Positions 26,063 through 34,935 of a stretch of DNA of 64,000 bases are shown piece after piece (within the stretch, counting starts at the first letter, position 1; each line of letters begins with the position of its first letter). The notes below the pieces were generated by a model. The model was not told the origin of the DNA and made no database searches. It saw only the letters and a program-made list of their open reading frames with translations. The position numbers and the translations under genes are program-made. This DNA is from Candidatus Gastranaerophilales bacterium (GTDB lineage Bacteria; Cyanobacteriota; Vampirovibrionia; Gastranaerophilales; Gastranaerophilaceae), in the NCBI GenBank assembly GCA_947624325.1, contig CANQJT010000002.1, positions 217,804 to 281,803 of the forward strand, in the 5' to 3' direction.

Positions 26063-26936
26063 ATTCGGATACGTTGCAATAATAGGTCGTCCTAATGTAG
26101 GGAAATCGACTATTTTAAACAGATTGGTCGGGCAAAAGATTGCTATTGCAACAAATAAAGCTCAAACGACAAGAAGAAGAATTAACGGAATTTTAACAAC
26201 TCCTGAGGCTCAAATTGTTTTTGTTGATACCCCGGGTATTCATAAACCTGTTGATAAACTCGGTGAGTGCCTTGTTGATGAAGCAAAAAGTGCTATTCCT
26301 GATGTAGATTTAGTTTTGTTCGTTGTAGACGGGTCAACCTCTGCAGGCAGAGGCGATAAGTGGATTGTTGAAAACTGCTTAAAAAATTATTCGGGCGATA
26401 TGCTTATTGTCGCTAATAAGTATGACCTTGAAAAAGATTTAAATAAAAGGGAAGAAAATCTTTTAACTTATAAAACTTTGTTTGAAAAAAATTATTCCTG
26501 CATAAAAATTTCCGCTAAAACCGGCAGAAATTTTGATACTTTAATTAAAAATATAACAAGGAAACTTCCTGCAGGTGAGAAAATCTATGATGATGACGAA
26601 ATAACCGATGAAACTATGCGTAATATCGCCCGTGAACTTATAAGAGAAAAAATCCTTTTATATACTCATGATGAAGTTCCGCATAGTGTTGCCGTTATTA
26701 TTGAAAACTATGAGGAAAAAGAAAATCTTGACCGAATTACGGCTAAAATTATTGTTGAGCAGGAAACTCAAAAAGGAATTATCATAGGTAAAAACGGTTC
26801 TATGCTCAAAAAAATAGGTACGGATGCCAGAAAAGAACTTGAAGAAACATCCGGCAATAAAGTATATTTGGAATTGCAGGTTAAAGTTATTAAAGACTGG
26901 CGCAAAAAATCCAAAGATATGGAAAAAATGTATTAA
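26049..26936 (+). CDS. era: Era, GTPase for 16S rRNA / 30S subunit maturation
   Basis: A full-length 295-residue Era. G1 GRPNVGKST (13-21), G2 KAQTTRRRINGI, G3 DTPGIHKP and G4 ANKYDLEK are present, with SAKTGR as G5. The C-terminal KH domain has IVEQETQKGIIIGKNGSMLKK in two adjoining parts, with the GxxG loop (GKNG), followed by YLELQVKVIKDWRKK. It binds the 3' end of 16S rRNA. The start overlaps the CDF-CBS gene by 14 nt, indicating co-translation. In many bacteria a CorC-type CBS gene sits near era, so the neighbourhood is a variant of a known order. A bidirectional terminator follows. Confidence 0.97.
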   Translation: MKHYKFGYVAIIGRPNVGKSTILNRLVGQKIAIATNKAQTTRRRINGILTTPEAQIVFVDTPGIHKPVDKLGECLVDEAKSAIPDVDLVLFVVDGSTSAGRGDKWIVENCLKNYSGDMLIVANKYDLEKDLNKREENLLTYKTLFEKNYSCIKISAKTGRNFDTLIKNITRKLPAGEKIYDDDEITDETMRNIARELIREKILLYTHDEVPHSVAVIIENYEEKENLDRITAKIIVEQETQKGIIIGKNGSMLKKIGTDARKELEETSGNKVYLELQVKVIKDWRKKSKDMEKMY

Positions 26937-26960
26937 AAAATCCCTAAAAAGGGATTTTTT
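26935..26960. terminator. Bidirectional terminator between era and pyrG
   Basis: TCCCT-aaaa-AGGGA (26941-26954) with A6 before and T6 after, shared by the convergent era and pyrG genes. Confidence 0.88.
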
Positions 26961-26963
26961 ATT

Positions 26964-28598
26964 TTATACCTTTGCAAGTTCCTGATTTTTTGCTTCAAGT
27001 CTTTTATTTGCTGCATTGATTAAGCCTGCAAATAAAGGATGAGGTCTTTCGGGTCTTGACTTAAATTCGGGGTGGAACTGGCATGCGACAAACCAATCGT
27101 TTTTAGGTAATTCTACCATTTCGCATAACATTCCGTCAGGTGAAAGTCCTGAAAAGACTAAGCCTGCATCTGCTATTTGCTTGCGGTATTCGTTATTTAC
27201 TTCATATCTGTGGCGATGCCTTTCAAATATTACATTTGTGCCGTATGCCTCTTCAGCTTTTGTACCTTTTGCTATATGACATTCATATTTGCCTAATCTC
27301 ATTGTTCCGCCGTAGCCTTCTACGTGTTTTTGTTCAACCATTAAATCTATAACGGGATACGGAGTATTTTCATTAAATTCCATTGAATTTGCATCTTTTA
27401 AGCCTACAACATTTCTTGCATATTCAATAACAGCGCATTGCATACCCAAGCATAAGCCCAAGAACGGAAGGTTATTTTCTCTTGCATATCTTATTACGTT
27501 TAATTTCCCTTCAATTCCTCTGATTCCAAAGCCTCCGGGGACTACCAATGCATCAACGTCAGCTAATGCTTCTTTGGCTTTTTCATATTCAATGCAGTCT
27601 TCGGAGTTTATCCATTTTATATCAATTTGTGCATCGTTATAATAGCCTGCATGTTTTAATGATTCCACAACAGAGATATAGGCATCGGAAAGTTTTGTAT
27701 ATTTCCCTGCAATTGCTACTCTTATTGTCTTTTTAGGATTTTTTATTTTGTAAACAAGATTTTTCCAAGAGTCTAAGTCGGGTTTTACATCCTGCATAAA
27801 TAACCTTTGAAGTACAACCCCTGCCAGATTTTGTTCTTCTAATGCCAGAGGAACTTCATAAATACTTTTCATATCACGGCATTCAATAATTGCATCTTTA
27901 GGAACAGAGCAGAACAGCGCAAGTTTTTCTTTTTCTTTTTTAGGAATAGGTTTTGCAGTTCTGCAAACAAGTATTTCAGGCTGTATTCCGTAACTTCTTA
28001 AGTTTGTTACACTGTGCTGGGAAGGTTTTGTTTTTAATTCGCCCGAGGTCGGAAGGTAGGGTAAAAGTGTTACGTGGATTGATATACTGTTCCCGAACCC
28101 TGTTTCCGAGCGGAATTGTCTTATTGCTTCAATAAACGGCAAACTCTCTATATCACCTATAGTTCCGCCGATTTCAGCTATTATGAAATCAGGCTTGAAT
28201 TGCTGAGTTGCCTTTTTTATTCTTGATTTTATTTCGTTTGTTATATGAGGAATTGTTTGAACGGTTGCGCCTAAATAATCTCCTCTTCTTTCTTTATTTA
28301 TAACTGTTTGATAAATACTTCCCGAGGTAACATTATTTATCTGTCCTAAATTTGTATCGGTAAATCTTTCATAATGCCCTAAATCTAAATCTGTTTCAGC
28401 TCCGTCATCGGTTACAAAAACCTCACCATGCTGGAATGGGCTCATTGTACCGGGGTCTACGTTAATATAGGGGTCAAATTTTTGGATTACTACATTAAAC
28501 CCTCTTGCCTTTAACAGTCTGCCTAATGATGCGGCAACTATTCCTTTCCCCAATGATGATACAACACCGCCTGTTACAAATATATATTTAGTACTCAT
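26964..28598 (-). CDS. pyrG: CTP synthase
   Basis: A 544-residue CTP synthase that makes CTP from UTP, ATP and glutamine. The N-terminal synthase domain (1-265) has [34 protein letters not shown] and [11 protein letters not shown]. The C-terminal class I glutamine amidotransferase (about 290-535) has VPGGFG, the nucleophile Cys in [18 protein letters not shown], and [10 protein letters not shown] with the catalytic His and Glu. Length and motif order are standard. It follows gatC by 15 nt on the same strand, so gatC-pyrG is probably one transcript, an uncommon pairing. Confidence 0.98.
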   Translation of the reverse strand: MSTKYIFVTGGVVSSLGKGIVAASLGRLLKARGFNVVIQKFDPYINVDPGTMSPFQHGEVFVTDDGAETDLDLGHYERFTDTNLGQINNVTSGSIYQTVINKERRGDYLGATVQTIPHITNEIKSRIKKATQQFKPDFIIAEIGGTIGDIESLPFIEAIRQFRSETGFGNSISIHVTLLPYLPTSGELKTKPSQHSVTNLRSYGIQPEILVCRTAKPIPKKEKEKLALFCSVPKDAIIECRDMKSIYEVPLALEEQNLAGVVLQRLFMQDVKPDLDSWKNLVYKIKNPKKTIRVAIAGKYTKLSDAYISVVESLKHAGYYNDAQIDIKWINSEDCIEYEKAKEALADVDALVVPGGFGIRGIEGKLNVIRYARENNLPFLGLCLGMQCAVIEYARNVVGLKDANSMEFNENTPYPVIDLMVEQKHVEGYGGTMRLGKYECHIAKGTKAEEAYGTNVIFERHRHRYEVNNEYRKQIADAGLVFSGLSPDGMLCEMVELPKNDWFVACQFHPEFKSRPERPHPLFAGLINAANKRLEAKNQELAKV

Positions 28599-28613
28599 TT
28601 TTTCCTCTATTCG

Positions 28614-28895
28614 TTAATTTATCTTCGGCACTCTGAAAAATCCGTCCTCTTCATAAGGAGCATTTGCCATTAATTCTTCTTTTGTCTGTTCGTATTTAAC
28701 TTCATCTTCCCTCATTACATTATATACGGGGATAGCATGGGGCATAGGCTCTACACCTGTAGTATCAACTTCATTCATCTGCTCTACATATTTTAATATT
28801 TCGCCCAGCTGTTTTGAATATTTCTCTGTTTCTTCTTCCGTAAGCTGTAACCTTGCCAGTTTTGCAACATGCTCTACATCTTTTGTACTTATCAT
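28614..28895 (-). CDS. gatC: GatC, Asp/Glu-tRNA amidotransferase subunit C
   Basis: A 93-residue GatC. It stabilises GatA in the GatCAB complex that converts misacylated Glu-tRNA-Gln or Asp-tRNA-Asn. Family marks: DVEHVAKLARLQLTEEETEK, QLGEILKYVEQMNEVDT, EPMPHA and a terminal EEDGFFRVPKI. GGAG lies upstream of ATG 28895. gatA and gatB are not in the window, so the operon is split in this genome. It lies 15 nt before pyrG. Confidence 0.95.
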   Translation of the reverse strand: MISTKDVEHVAKLARLQLTEEETEKYSKQLGEILKYVEQMNEVDTTGVEPMPHAIPVYNVMREDEVKYEQTKEELMANAPYEEDGFFRVPKIN

Positions 28896-28950
28896 GTCTT
28901 TACTCCATAACTTATAAAAATTTTATCATAAGCATTATTTTTTTTCATTA

Positions 28951-28979
28951 AAAAAAACCTCCTTTGAGGAGGTTTTTTT
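28951..28979 (-). terminator. Terminator of the Cys-rich protein gene
   Basis: On the minus strand AACCTCC/GGAGGTT pair around a 5-nt loop and end in a T7 run. It lies 15 nt after the stop of the 28995-29768 gene. Confidence 0.88.
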
Positions 28980-28994
28980 ATCATTGTAATATTT

Positions 28995-29768
28995 CTATTT
29001 TTTACAATTGCATTTTGGAGCACAATCACATTTTGGAGCGCATTTGCAATCTTCACCGCATTTGCATTCATTTTTGCAATTGCATTTTGGAGCGCAAGTG
29101 CAGTCAACACCGCATTTGCAGCATGCTTTTTTATCTTTAACTTTGATTATTAACATATTTGTTTTATCGCCGTATAATGAAAATTTAACTTTCCCTATAT
29201 GTTTTACGGTGATTAACCCTTTAATATCGGTTTTTTGTACTGATGAGGGTTTATATGTGTATTTATGGAAATATTTATCAGTATCATTTACAAGAAGAAT
29301 TGTTCTTTCTTTGAAAAACGGTTTATTTAAAGTATATTCATTGTTTGTAAATTGTGAAATTTTTACGATTTTTGCGTTAGGGAATAATTTTTGTAATTCT
29401 TTTTCACATAACGGGGTTTCAACGAATTTTTTAGATTTTGTATTATAGCTGATTTTATAATATTTTAAACCTGCATTATCAACACCGATAAGCTGTCCGT
29501 CTTTAATAAATTCAAAATTAGATTTTAATGCGATAGCAAGTTTTCCGTTTCCATAGTAGTATTCGGAATAATTCCCGGAGCCTTCCGTTGTTTTCTTTGT
29601 TAATACAACTCTGCCGTCTGCCATTCCTGCGGTTGCCCAAGTGTTTGTTTTCGGCATGTATACTGCCTGATAATTTGCATACAATCCTTCAATGTCACAA
29701 GCATTTGCTATGCAGGAAAAACATAGTGTAAGGACTAATGTGAATAATCCTGTTAAAACTTTTTTCAT
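28995..29768 (-). CDS. Secreted protein with a metallothionein-like Cys-rich tail
   Basis: A 257-residue protein with a signal peptide (MKKVLTGLFTLVLTLCFSCIANA, likely cut near 23). Residues 25-210 are an unassigned beta-rich domain. The last 42 residues hold about 16 cysteines in C-x-C and C-x3-C spacing, built from repeats of CGxDCxCAPKC and CxCKxECKCGEDC. This looks like a soft-metal-binding tail. Metallothionein-like C-termini on exported proteins are unusual because such tails are normally cytoplasmic. The Cys tail is encoded by short DNA repeats (CATTTGCA and CATTTTGGAGC words), implying growth by slippage. Function is not known; metal capture at the surface is a reasonable guess. Confidence 0.75.
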   Translation of the reverse strand: MKKVLTGLFTLVLTLCFSCIANACDIEGLYANYQAVYMPKTNTWATAGMADGRVVLTKKTTEGSGNYSEYYYGNGKLAIALKSNFEFIKDGQLIGVDNAGLKYYKISYNTKSKKFVETPLCEKELQKLFPNAKIVKISQFTNNEYTLNKPFFKERTILLVNDTDKYFHKYTYKPSSVQKTDIKGLITVKHIGKVKFSLYGDKTNMLIIKVKDKKACCKCGVDCTCAPKCNCKNECKCGEDCKCAPKCDCAPKCNCKK

Positions 29769-29883
29769 ACTTTACTCCTGTTTTTTATCTCTAAAAACAA
29801 GCTGATTATAGCATATTGCAAATTCATAAACAAATATTTTTTTTTAATGTATAATATTTTAAGGGGCGGTTTAGAGGTATTAT

Positions 29884-32883
29884 ATGACAGCTGAAACACT
29901 TACAAATAATAAATTTTCGTTTTCTTTTAAAAAAAATAATATAGATGAAATGTTTCATAATCTTACGGAAAATCCTGTAGGATGTGAGAAAAAAGATTTC
30001 AGGCTGATGCTCAGCACTATTTATCAGCTTGTTGAAGATGAATTTGCTTCTACTTTTCAAAATTCCAGCAATGTCATTAAAAATACTGAATTTCATATCA
30101 TTAAAGAATCGGGGAAAATAGAAGTTTTTGTAACCCCTACAAATAATTTTGATTTTTATTTAAAGTCAAAAGGCTCTATGTATAGATATTCTTCTACCGC
30201 TTATAGCATAGAAGAAAACGGTAAAGAAATTGAAAAAATAGGTTATAGAATTCCTTTAGAACTTATTTGGGAATATTTTTCGGGGTTTGATTGTATTATA
30301 GATAATTCTTCAGTATCTGAATCTTTTCAAATTTTAAATATACTTACCCAGTTTGTAAAAAAAGTTGTGGAAAAACTTTATTTTCTGCCTAAAGTTAAGA
30401 AGACTGATAAATTTTTTTCAATAAGTTATGAAATGTTTTCCATAAACGATTTATTGCAAAATTCAATAGATGAAATTTACTCGCTTAATTTTTCAAAAAT
30501 TTCAAATATAAAAAATATTGCGGATGTCCTTATTGAAAATTATTTAAATTATTTAATATTTAATTTTCTGAAATTTAAAGCATACAGATTTAAAGATATA
30601 GTATCTTCTATATACTTTTTAAAACCCGTAAATAATAAAAGGTATATCCGCTCATTGGATTTGGCTGATGCAATCAGCGAATGGCTGGATGAAATTTATA
30701 TAGGTAAATACCCAGTCAGCCCTCAATTGGATATTGAAAAATTAGAGGAAGATAAATTTGTTTTAACAATATCCGTTAAAGCTAATGATAAAAAATTAAA
30801 TGAAAAAGAACCTGCAAAACAGCTTCTTGAAATTTATAAAGACGGAACATACTGGGGATACCAGAGCAGTTATCTGGTTAATATCGTTGAAAAACAGCTG
30901 AATTATACACTTAGATATTATAAAGAACTGGAAACTCTGTTTGAAGATGAGGAAAACTTAAAATTATTTTTATCATTAAATGATGTATATAAATTAATGA
31001 TACATACCGCATATTATCTTAATAAAGCCGGTATAAATATAAACTTTCCGCCGAATTTCGGAAATATTGTCGTACCGAGAGCTTCTATTAATGCAAAAAT
31101 TAAGACCTCAAGAGAACAGGATGTTGCTGATATACTAAACGGGAAAGGCGGAAATATAAGTTTAGCAGGTATTTTTGATTTTTCGTTTCAGGTTTCTATC
31201 GGGGATGAAAAAATATCAGTTGAAGAATTTGAAAAGCTTATTAAAGATGCGGATGGAATTATAGAGTTTAAAAACAAATATATTTTAATTGATCAAAATG
31301 AAGCGCAATCAATAATAAATAAATTAAAAAATCCGAAAATCGATAAAATAAGCAGAATGGAAATGCTTCATGCCGCATTTTCGGGTCATTTGAATGAATA
31401 TGAATTTGATTATGACGAAGCATTTGCAAATATTGTCAAAGATATAGGTAAAACAGTGGAAGTAACACCGCCTGAAGGATTAAACGGAGTGTTAAGACCG
31501 TATCAGGTGGGCGGATTAAAATGGCTTTATACTAACACCACAAAAGGGTTCGGCTCTTGTATAGCTGATGATATGGGACTCGGTAAAACAATTCAGGTAA
31601 TAAGCTTAATGCTTAAACTTAAAGAAGAAGGTAAGTTAAAAGCTCCTATTCTGGTTATTTGTCCTACAACACTTATGGGAAACTGGATTAAAGAACTGAA
31701 TATGTTTGCTCCTTCTTTAAAAGCAAGTGCATACCATGGTCCTGAAAGAGAATTGGATTTAAAATCAGATGTAATAATTACTACATTTGCCATATTGAGA
31801 ATTGATATAGAAGAAGTTAAAAAACATGAGTGGGGCATGGTGGTAGTAGATGAGGCTCAAAATATTAAAAACCCCGATACCTCTCAAACTACGGCTGTTA
31901 AGTCCTTAAAATCAGATATAAAAATAGCAATGACGGGTACTCCCGTTGAAAATAAATTAACCGAACTATGGAGTATATTTGATTTTATTAATAAAGGTTA
32001 TTTAGGTTCAATCAGAGATTTTCAAAAATGTTATGCAATACCTATTGAGAGATTTAAACAGTATGATCAGGCGGATAAACTTAAACTTTCAATATCTCCG
32101 TTTGTTTTAAGACGACTCAAAACCGATAAAACAATTATTGACGATTTGCCTGAAAAAATGGTGCTTGATGAGTATTGCTACTTAACTAAAACACAAGCAG
32201 CATTGTACGAAAAAACTTTAAATACATTAATGACAGATATTTCAAATCAAAAAGGAATAAACAGAAGAGGAATAATATTTAAATTAATTACAGCTTTAAA
32301 ACAAATTTGTAATCATCCTTTTCAATATTTAAAATACGGTGAAATGACAAAAGATGTATCGGGTAAGACAGAGAAGTTTATATCGCTGCTTTCTCAAATT
32401 TTAGAAAACGGTGAAAAAGTAATTGCATTTACTCAATATAAAGAAATGGGGCATATTCTTTCAACTATTATTCAAAATGAATTAAATACAGTTCCGCTGT
32501 TTTTCCATGGTTCATTGAATACTAATCAAAGACAATCCATGCTGAATGAATTTGAAACAAATCCCGAACAGAAAATAATGCTGTTATCTTTAAAAGCAGG
32601 CGGCACGGGTTTAAATTTAACTTCTGCAACAAATGTAATACATTATGATTTATGGTGGAATCCTGCAGTTGAAGAGCAAGCAACAGACAGAAGCTACCGC
32701 ATAGGACAGGATAAAAATGTTATGGTGCACAGGCTTGTTACTTTAGGAACTTTTGAAGAAAAAATTGATGAGATGATAAAACAGAAAAAAGAACTTGTTA
32801 ACCTTGCGGTATTTGAAGGCGAAAAGGTTATAACGGAACTTTCCGATGAAGAAATATATAAAATTTTTAGCCTCGGAAATTAA
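29884..32883 (+). CDS. SNF2/RapA-family DNA-dependent ATPase (helicase-like)
   Basis: A 999-residue protein. The N-terminal 530 residues are an unassigned region typical of bacterial SNF2 proteins. The motor follows: motif I DDMGLGKTIQV (near 560), motif Ia CPTTLMGNW, motif II VVVDEAQNIKNP (near 653), motif III MTGTPVENKLTELWSIFDF, then the second RecA lobe with KVIAFTQYKEMG, LKAGGTGLNLT and DRSYRIGQDKNVMV. Such proteins move on double-stranded DNA; the RapA group recycles RNA polymerase, others act in repair. No adjacent gene narrows the role. The start at ATG 29884 fits the first conserved stretch. Confidence 0.92.
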   Translation: MTAETLTNNKFSFSFKKNNIDEMFHNLTENPVGCEKKDFRLMLSTIYQLVEDEFASTFQNSSNVIKNTEFHIIKESGKIEVFVTPTNNFDFYLKSKGSMYRYSSTAYSIEENGKEIEKIGYRIPLELIWEYFSGFDCIIDNSSVSESFQILNILTQFVKKVVEKLYFLPKVKKTDKFFSISYEMFSINDLLQNSIDEIYSLNFSKISNIKNIADVLIENYLNYLIFNFLKFKAYRFKDIVSSIYFLKPVNNKRYIRSLDLADAISEWLDEIYIGKYPVSPQLDIEKLEEDKFVLTISVKANDKKLNEKEPAKQLLEIYKDGTYWGYQSSYLVNIVEKQLNYTLRYYKELETLFEDEENLKLFLSLNDVYKLMIHTAYYLNKAGININFPPNFGNIVVPRASINAKIKTSREQDVADILNGKGGNISLAGIFDFSFQVSIGDEKISVEEFEKLIKDADGIIEFKNKYILIDQNEAQSIINKLKNPKIDKISRMEMLHAAFSGHLNEYEFDYDEAFANIVKDIGKTVEVTPPEGLNGVLRPYQVGGLKWLYTNTTKGFGSCIADDMGLGKTIQVISLMLKLKEEGKLKAPILVICPTTLMGNWIKELNMFAPSLKASAYHGPERELDLKSDVIITTFAILRIDIEEVKKHEWGMVVVDEAQNIKNPDTSQTTAVKSLKSDIKIAMTGTPVENKLTELWSIFDFINKGYLGSIRDFQKCYAIPIERFKQYDQADKLKLSISPFVLRRLKTDKTIIDDLPEKMVLDEYCYLTKTQAALYEKTLNTLMTDISNQKGINRRGIIFKLITALKQICNHPFQYLKYGEMTKDVSGKTEKFISLLSQILENGEKVIAFTQYKEMGHILSTIIQNELNTVPLFFHGSLNTNQRQSMLNEFETNPEQKIMLLSLKAGGTGLNLTSATNVIHYDLWWNPAVEEQATDRSYRIGQDKNVMVHRLVTLGTFEEKIDEMIKQKKELVNLAVFEGEKVITELSDEEIYKIFSLGN

Positions 32884-32964
32884 ACTTCATGCCGTAAATA
32901 AATTTATATTTGTAATATAATCAAATTAACGAAATCAATTTTATATAAAAAACAGGAGGTAATA

Positions 32965-33657
32965 ATGCAAATTACACATGAAATCGAAAATCAATGCTGT
33001 GTAAAAAGAGGTGTAAAAGGCATACCTGCTCCAATTCCGCAAGAAGGCGAATGGACAAAATGCAAAGAGATTAAAGATATATCAGGTTTAACTCACGGAT
33101 GCGGGTGCTGTGCGCCTCAACAGGGTACCTGCAAATTAACTTTAAATGTTAAAGAAGGTGTTATTCAAGAAGCTTTGGTAGAAACAATCGGATGTTCAGG
33201 CATGACACATTCCGCTGCAATGGCAGGCGAAATTCTTCCGGGGAAAACAATTCTTGAAGCTTTAAATACAGACCTTGTTTGTGATGCTATCAACGTAGCA
33301 ATGAGAGAATTATTCTTACAAATAGTATACGGCAGAACACAAACCGCATTTTCTGAAGGCGGACTTCCTGTAGGTGCAGGTTTAGAAGACCTTGGTAAAG
33401 GTTTATGTTCAATGGTAGGTACTATTCACTCTACAAAACAAAAAGGTGTAAGATATCTTTCTTTGACTGAAGGCTATATCTTAGAACTCGGTTTAGATAA
33501 AAATGATGAAGTTATCGGATATAAATTCGTAAACTTAGGTAAGGTTATGGATGCAATTAAAAAAGGTGTAGACCCGAAAGAAGCTTACGAAAAGAATATC
33601 GGAACATACGGCAGATTTGCCGATGCGGTTAAAACAATAGATCCTCGTAAGCAATAA
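32965..33657 (+). CDS. IscU/NifU-N-like Fe-S scaffold-type protein paired with GGGtGRT protein
   Basis: A 230-residue Cys-containing protein. The central part resembles the NifU/IscU N-terminal fold: CKLTLNVKEGVIQEALVETI, then GCSGMTHSAAMAGEIL, then PGKTILEALN. A Cys-rich patch (HGCGCCAPQQGTC) comes before it. AGGAGG lies 7 nt upstream of ATG 32965. It sits 50 nt before the GGGtGRT gene, and the two-gene pairing recurs in anaerobes. The likely job is binding an Fe-S cluster or a metal for its partner, inferred from similarity. The cysteine number is higher than in classic IscU. Confidence 0.75.
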   Translation: MQITHEIENQCCVKRGVKGIPAPIPQEGEWTKCKEIKDISGLTHGCGCCAPQQGTCKLTLNVKEGVIQEALVETIGCSGMTHSAAMAGEILPGKTILEALNTDLVCDAINVAMRELFLQIVYGRTQTAFSEGGLPVGAGLEDLGKGLCSMVGTIHSTKQKGVRYLSLTEGYILELGLDKNDEVIGYKFVNLGKVMDAIKKGVDPKEAYEKNIGTYGRFADAVKTIDPRKQ

Positions 33658-33707
33658 TGCAAATAAAAACAAATAAAAGTAGAACTAATTAAAAAGGAAA
33701 TAAAGAT

Positions 33708-34706
33708 ATGGCAAAATTTGAAGGACAAGACAGACGTGAAAAATCCTTAGCAAAAGCCCTTGATAAATACGGATTTAAGTCTTTGGACGAAGCTAACGAA
33801 TTATGTTTGTCAAAAGGAATAAATGTAGATGAAATAGTAAAAGGCATTCAGCCGATTGCATTTGATAATGCATCTTGGGCATATACATTAGGATGTGCCA
33901 TTGCAATAAAAAAAGGTATAAAAAATGCGGCAGATGCAGCTGAAGCTATCGGGGAAGGTTTGCAGGCATTTGCAGTCCCCGGGTCAGTAGGCGATACAAG
34001 AAAAGTAGGCTTAGGTCACGGTAACTTAGGTGCTATGTTATTAAGAGAAGAAACAAAATGTTTCTGTTTCTTAGCAGGTCACGAATCATTTGCTGCAGCT
34101 GAAGGTGCTATAGGTATTGCAAGAAATGCCAATAAAGTAAGAAAAGAACCTTTAAGAGTAATCTTAAACGGTTTAGGTAAAGATGCGGCATATGTAATTT
34201 CAAGAATAAACGGTTTTACTCACGTTGAAACCGAATATAACTATAAAACAGGCGAATTAAAGGTTGTAAAAGAAACATCGTTCTCAGAAGGAGAAAGAGC
34301 AAAAGTAAAATGCTACGGCGCTGATGATGTATCAGAAGGTGTTGCAATTATGATAAAAGAAGGTGTTGATGTATCTATTACAGGCAACTCAACGAACCCG
34401 ACAAGATTTCAACATCCCGTTGCAGGAACATATAAGAAATGGGCTATCGAAAACGGAAGAAAATACTTCTCTGTAGCATCAGGCGGAGGAACAGGACGAA
34501 CACTTCATCCTGATAACGTTGCAGCAGGCCCTGCAAGCTACGGTATGACTGATACAATGGGCAGAATGCACAGTGATGCGCAATTTGCAGGTTCATCCTC
34601 CGTTCCGGCTCACGTTGAAATGATGGGTGTAATCGGAATGGGTAATAACCCGATGGTAGGTGCAACGGTTGCTGTTGCAGTTGCTGTTGAAAAGGCTATG
34701 GCTTGA
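33708..34706 (+). CDS. GGGtGRT family protein
   Basis: A 332-residue member of the family named after its motif. VASGGGTGRTLHPDNV is present near residue 258-265, in a Gly-rich C-terminal half ending in VGATVAVAVAVEKAMA. The N-terminal part has KYGFKSLDEANELC and GSVGDTRKVGLGHGNLGAML. The reaction is not known to me. The family is typical of anaerobes and usually follows an IscU-like gene, as here, so an oxygen-sensitive role using an Fe-S cluster is likely. The downstream sequence is a palindromic repeat cluster and then a terminator. Confidence 0.88.
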   Translation: MAKFEGQDRREKSLAKALDKYGFKSLDEANELCLSKGINVDEIVKGIQPIAFDNASWAYTLGCAIAIKKGIKNAADAAEAIGEGLQAFAVPGSVGDTRKVGLGHGNLGAMLLREETKCFCFLAGHESFAAAEGAIGIARNANKVRKEPLRVILNGLGKDAAYVISRINGFTHVETEYNYKTGELKVVKETSFSEGERAKVKCYGADDVSEGVAIMIKEGVDVSITGNSTNPTRFQHPVAGTYKKWAIENGRKYFSVASGGGTGRTLHPDNVAAGPASYGMTDTMGRMHSDAQFAGSSSVPAHVEMMGVIGMGNNPMVGATVAVAVAVEKAMA

Positions 34707-34892
34707 TTTTGCGTAAGGCGGAGTCGAGCGAATGCGAGCGAGCCTGAAGTAATGAGGCAGAAAATTTGCGACAGCGAAGCGAAGCAAATTACTCTGCCGA
34801 AATGGAGCAAAATCAAGGAAACAGTTTTTCCGTAGGGCGGAGTTGAGCGAAGCGAACGAGCTCGAGAAGGCGAAAATCACTTGAAACTGCAT
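34707..34892. repeat. Palindromic GCGAAGCGAA-type repeat cluster after the GGGtGRT gene
   Basis: Two adjacent palindromic units. In the first, TTGATTTTGC (about 34704) faces GCAAAATCAA (about 34808), with an inner AATTTGC/GCAAATT stem, a GCGAAGCGAAGC word and ACTCTGCCGA (34789). In the second, CAGTTTTTCCGTAGGGCGG leads to TTGAAACTG, with GAGCGAAGCGAACGAGC inside. The ACTCTGCCGA word and the palindrome style are shared with the tRNA-associated repeats at 6.3 and 23.8 kb. Confidence 0.75.
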
Positions 34893-34905
34893 AAGTTAAT
34901 ATATT

Positions 34906-34935
34906 AAAAAAGGAAGCTTTATAGCTTCCTTTTTA
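34906..34935. terminator. Bidirectional terminator between the GGGtGRT gene and the NSS transporter
   Basis: GGAAGCT-ttat-AGCTTCC (34912-34929) is flanked by A6 and T5 runs between convergent genes. Confidence 0.85.

Noticed and set aside
29008..29448. Plus-strand frame with HFGAQ-type repeats opposite the Cys-rich gene
   Set aside because: Antisense image of the Cys-tail repeats; no ribosome site or homology.
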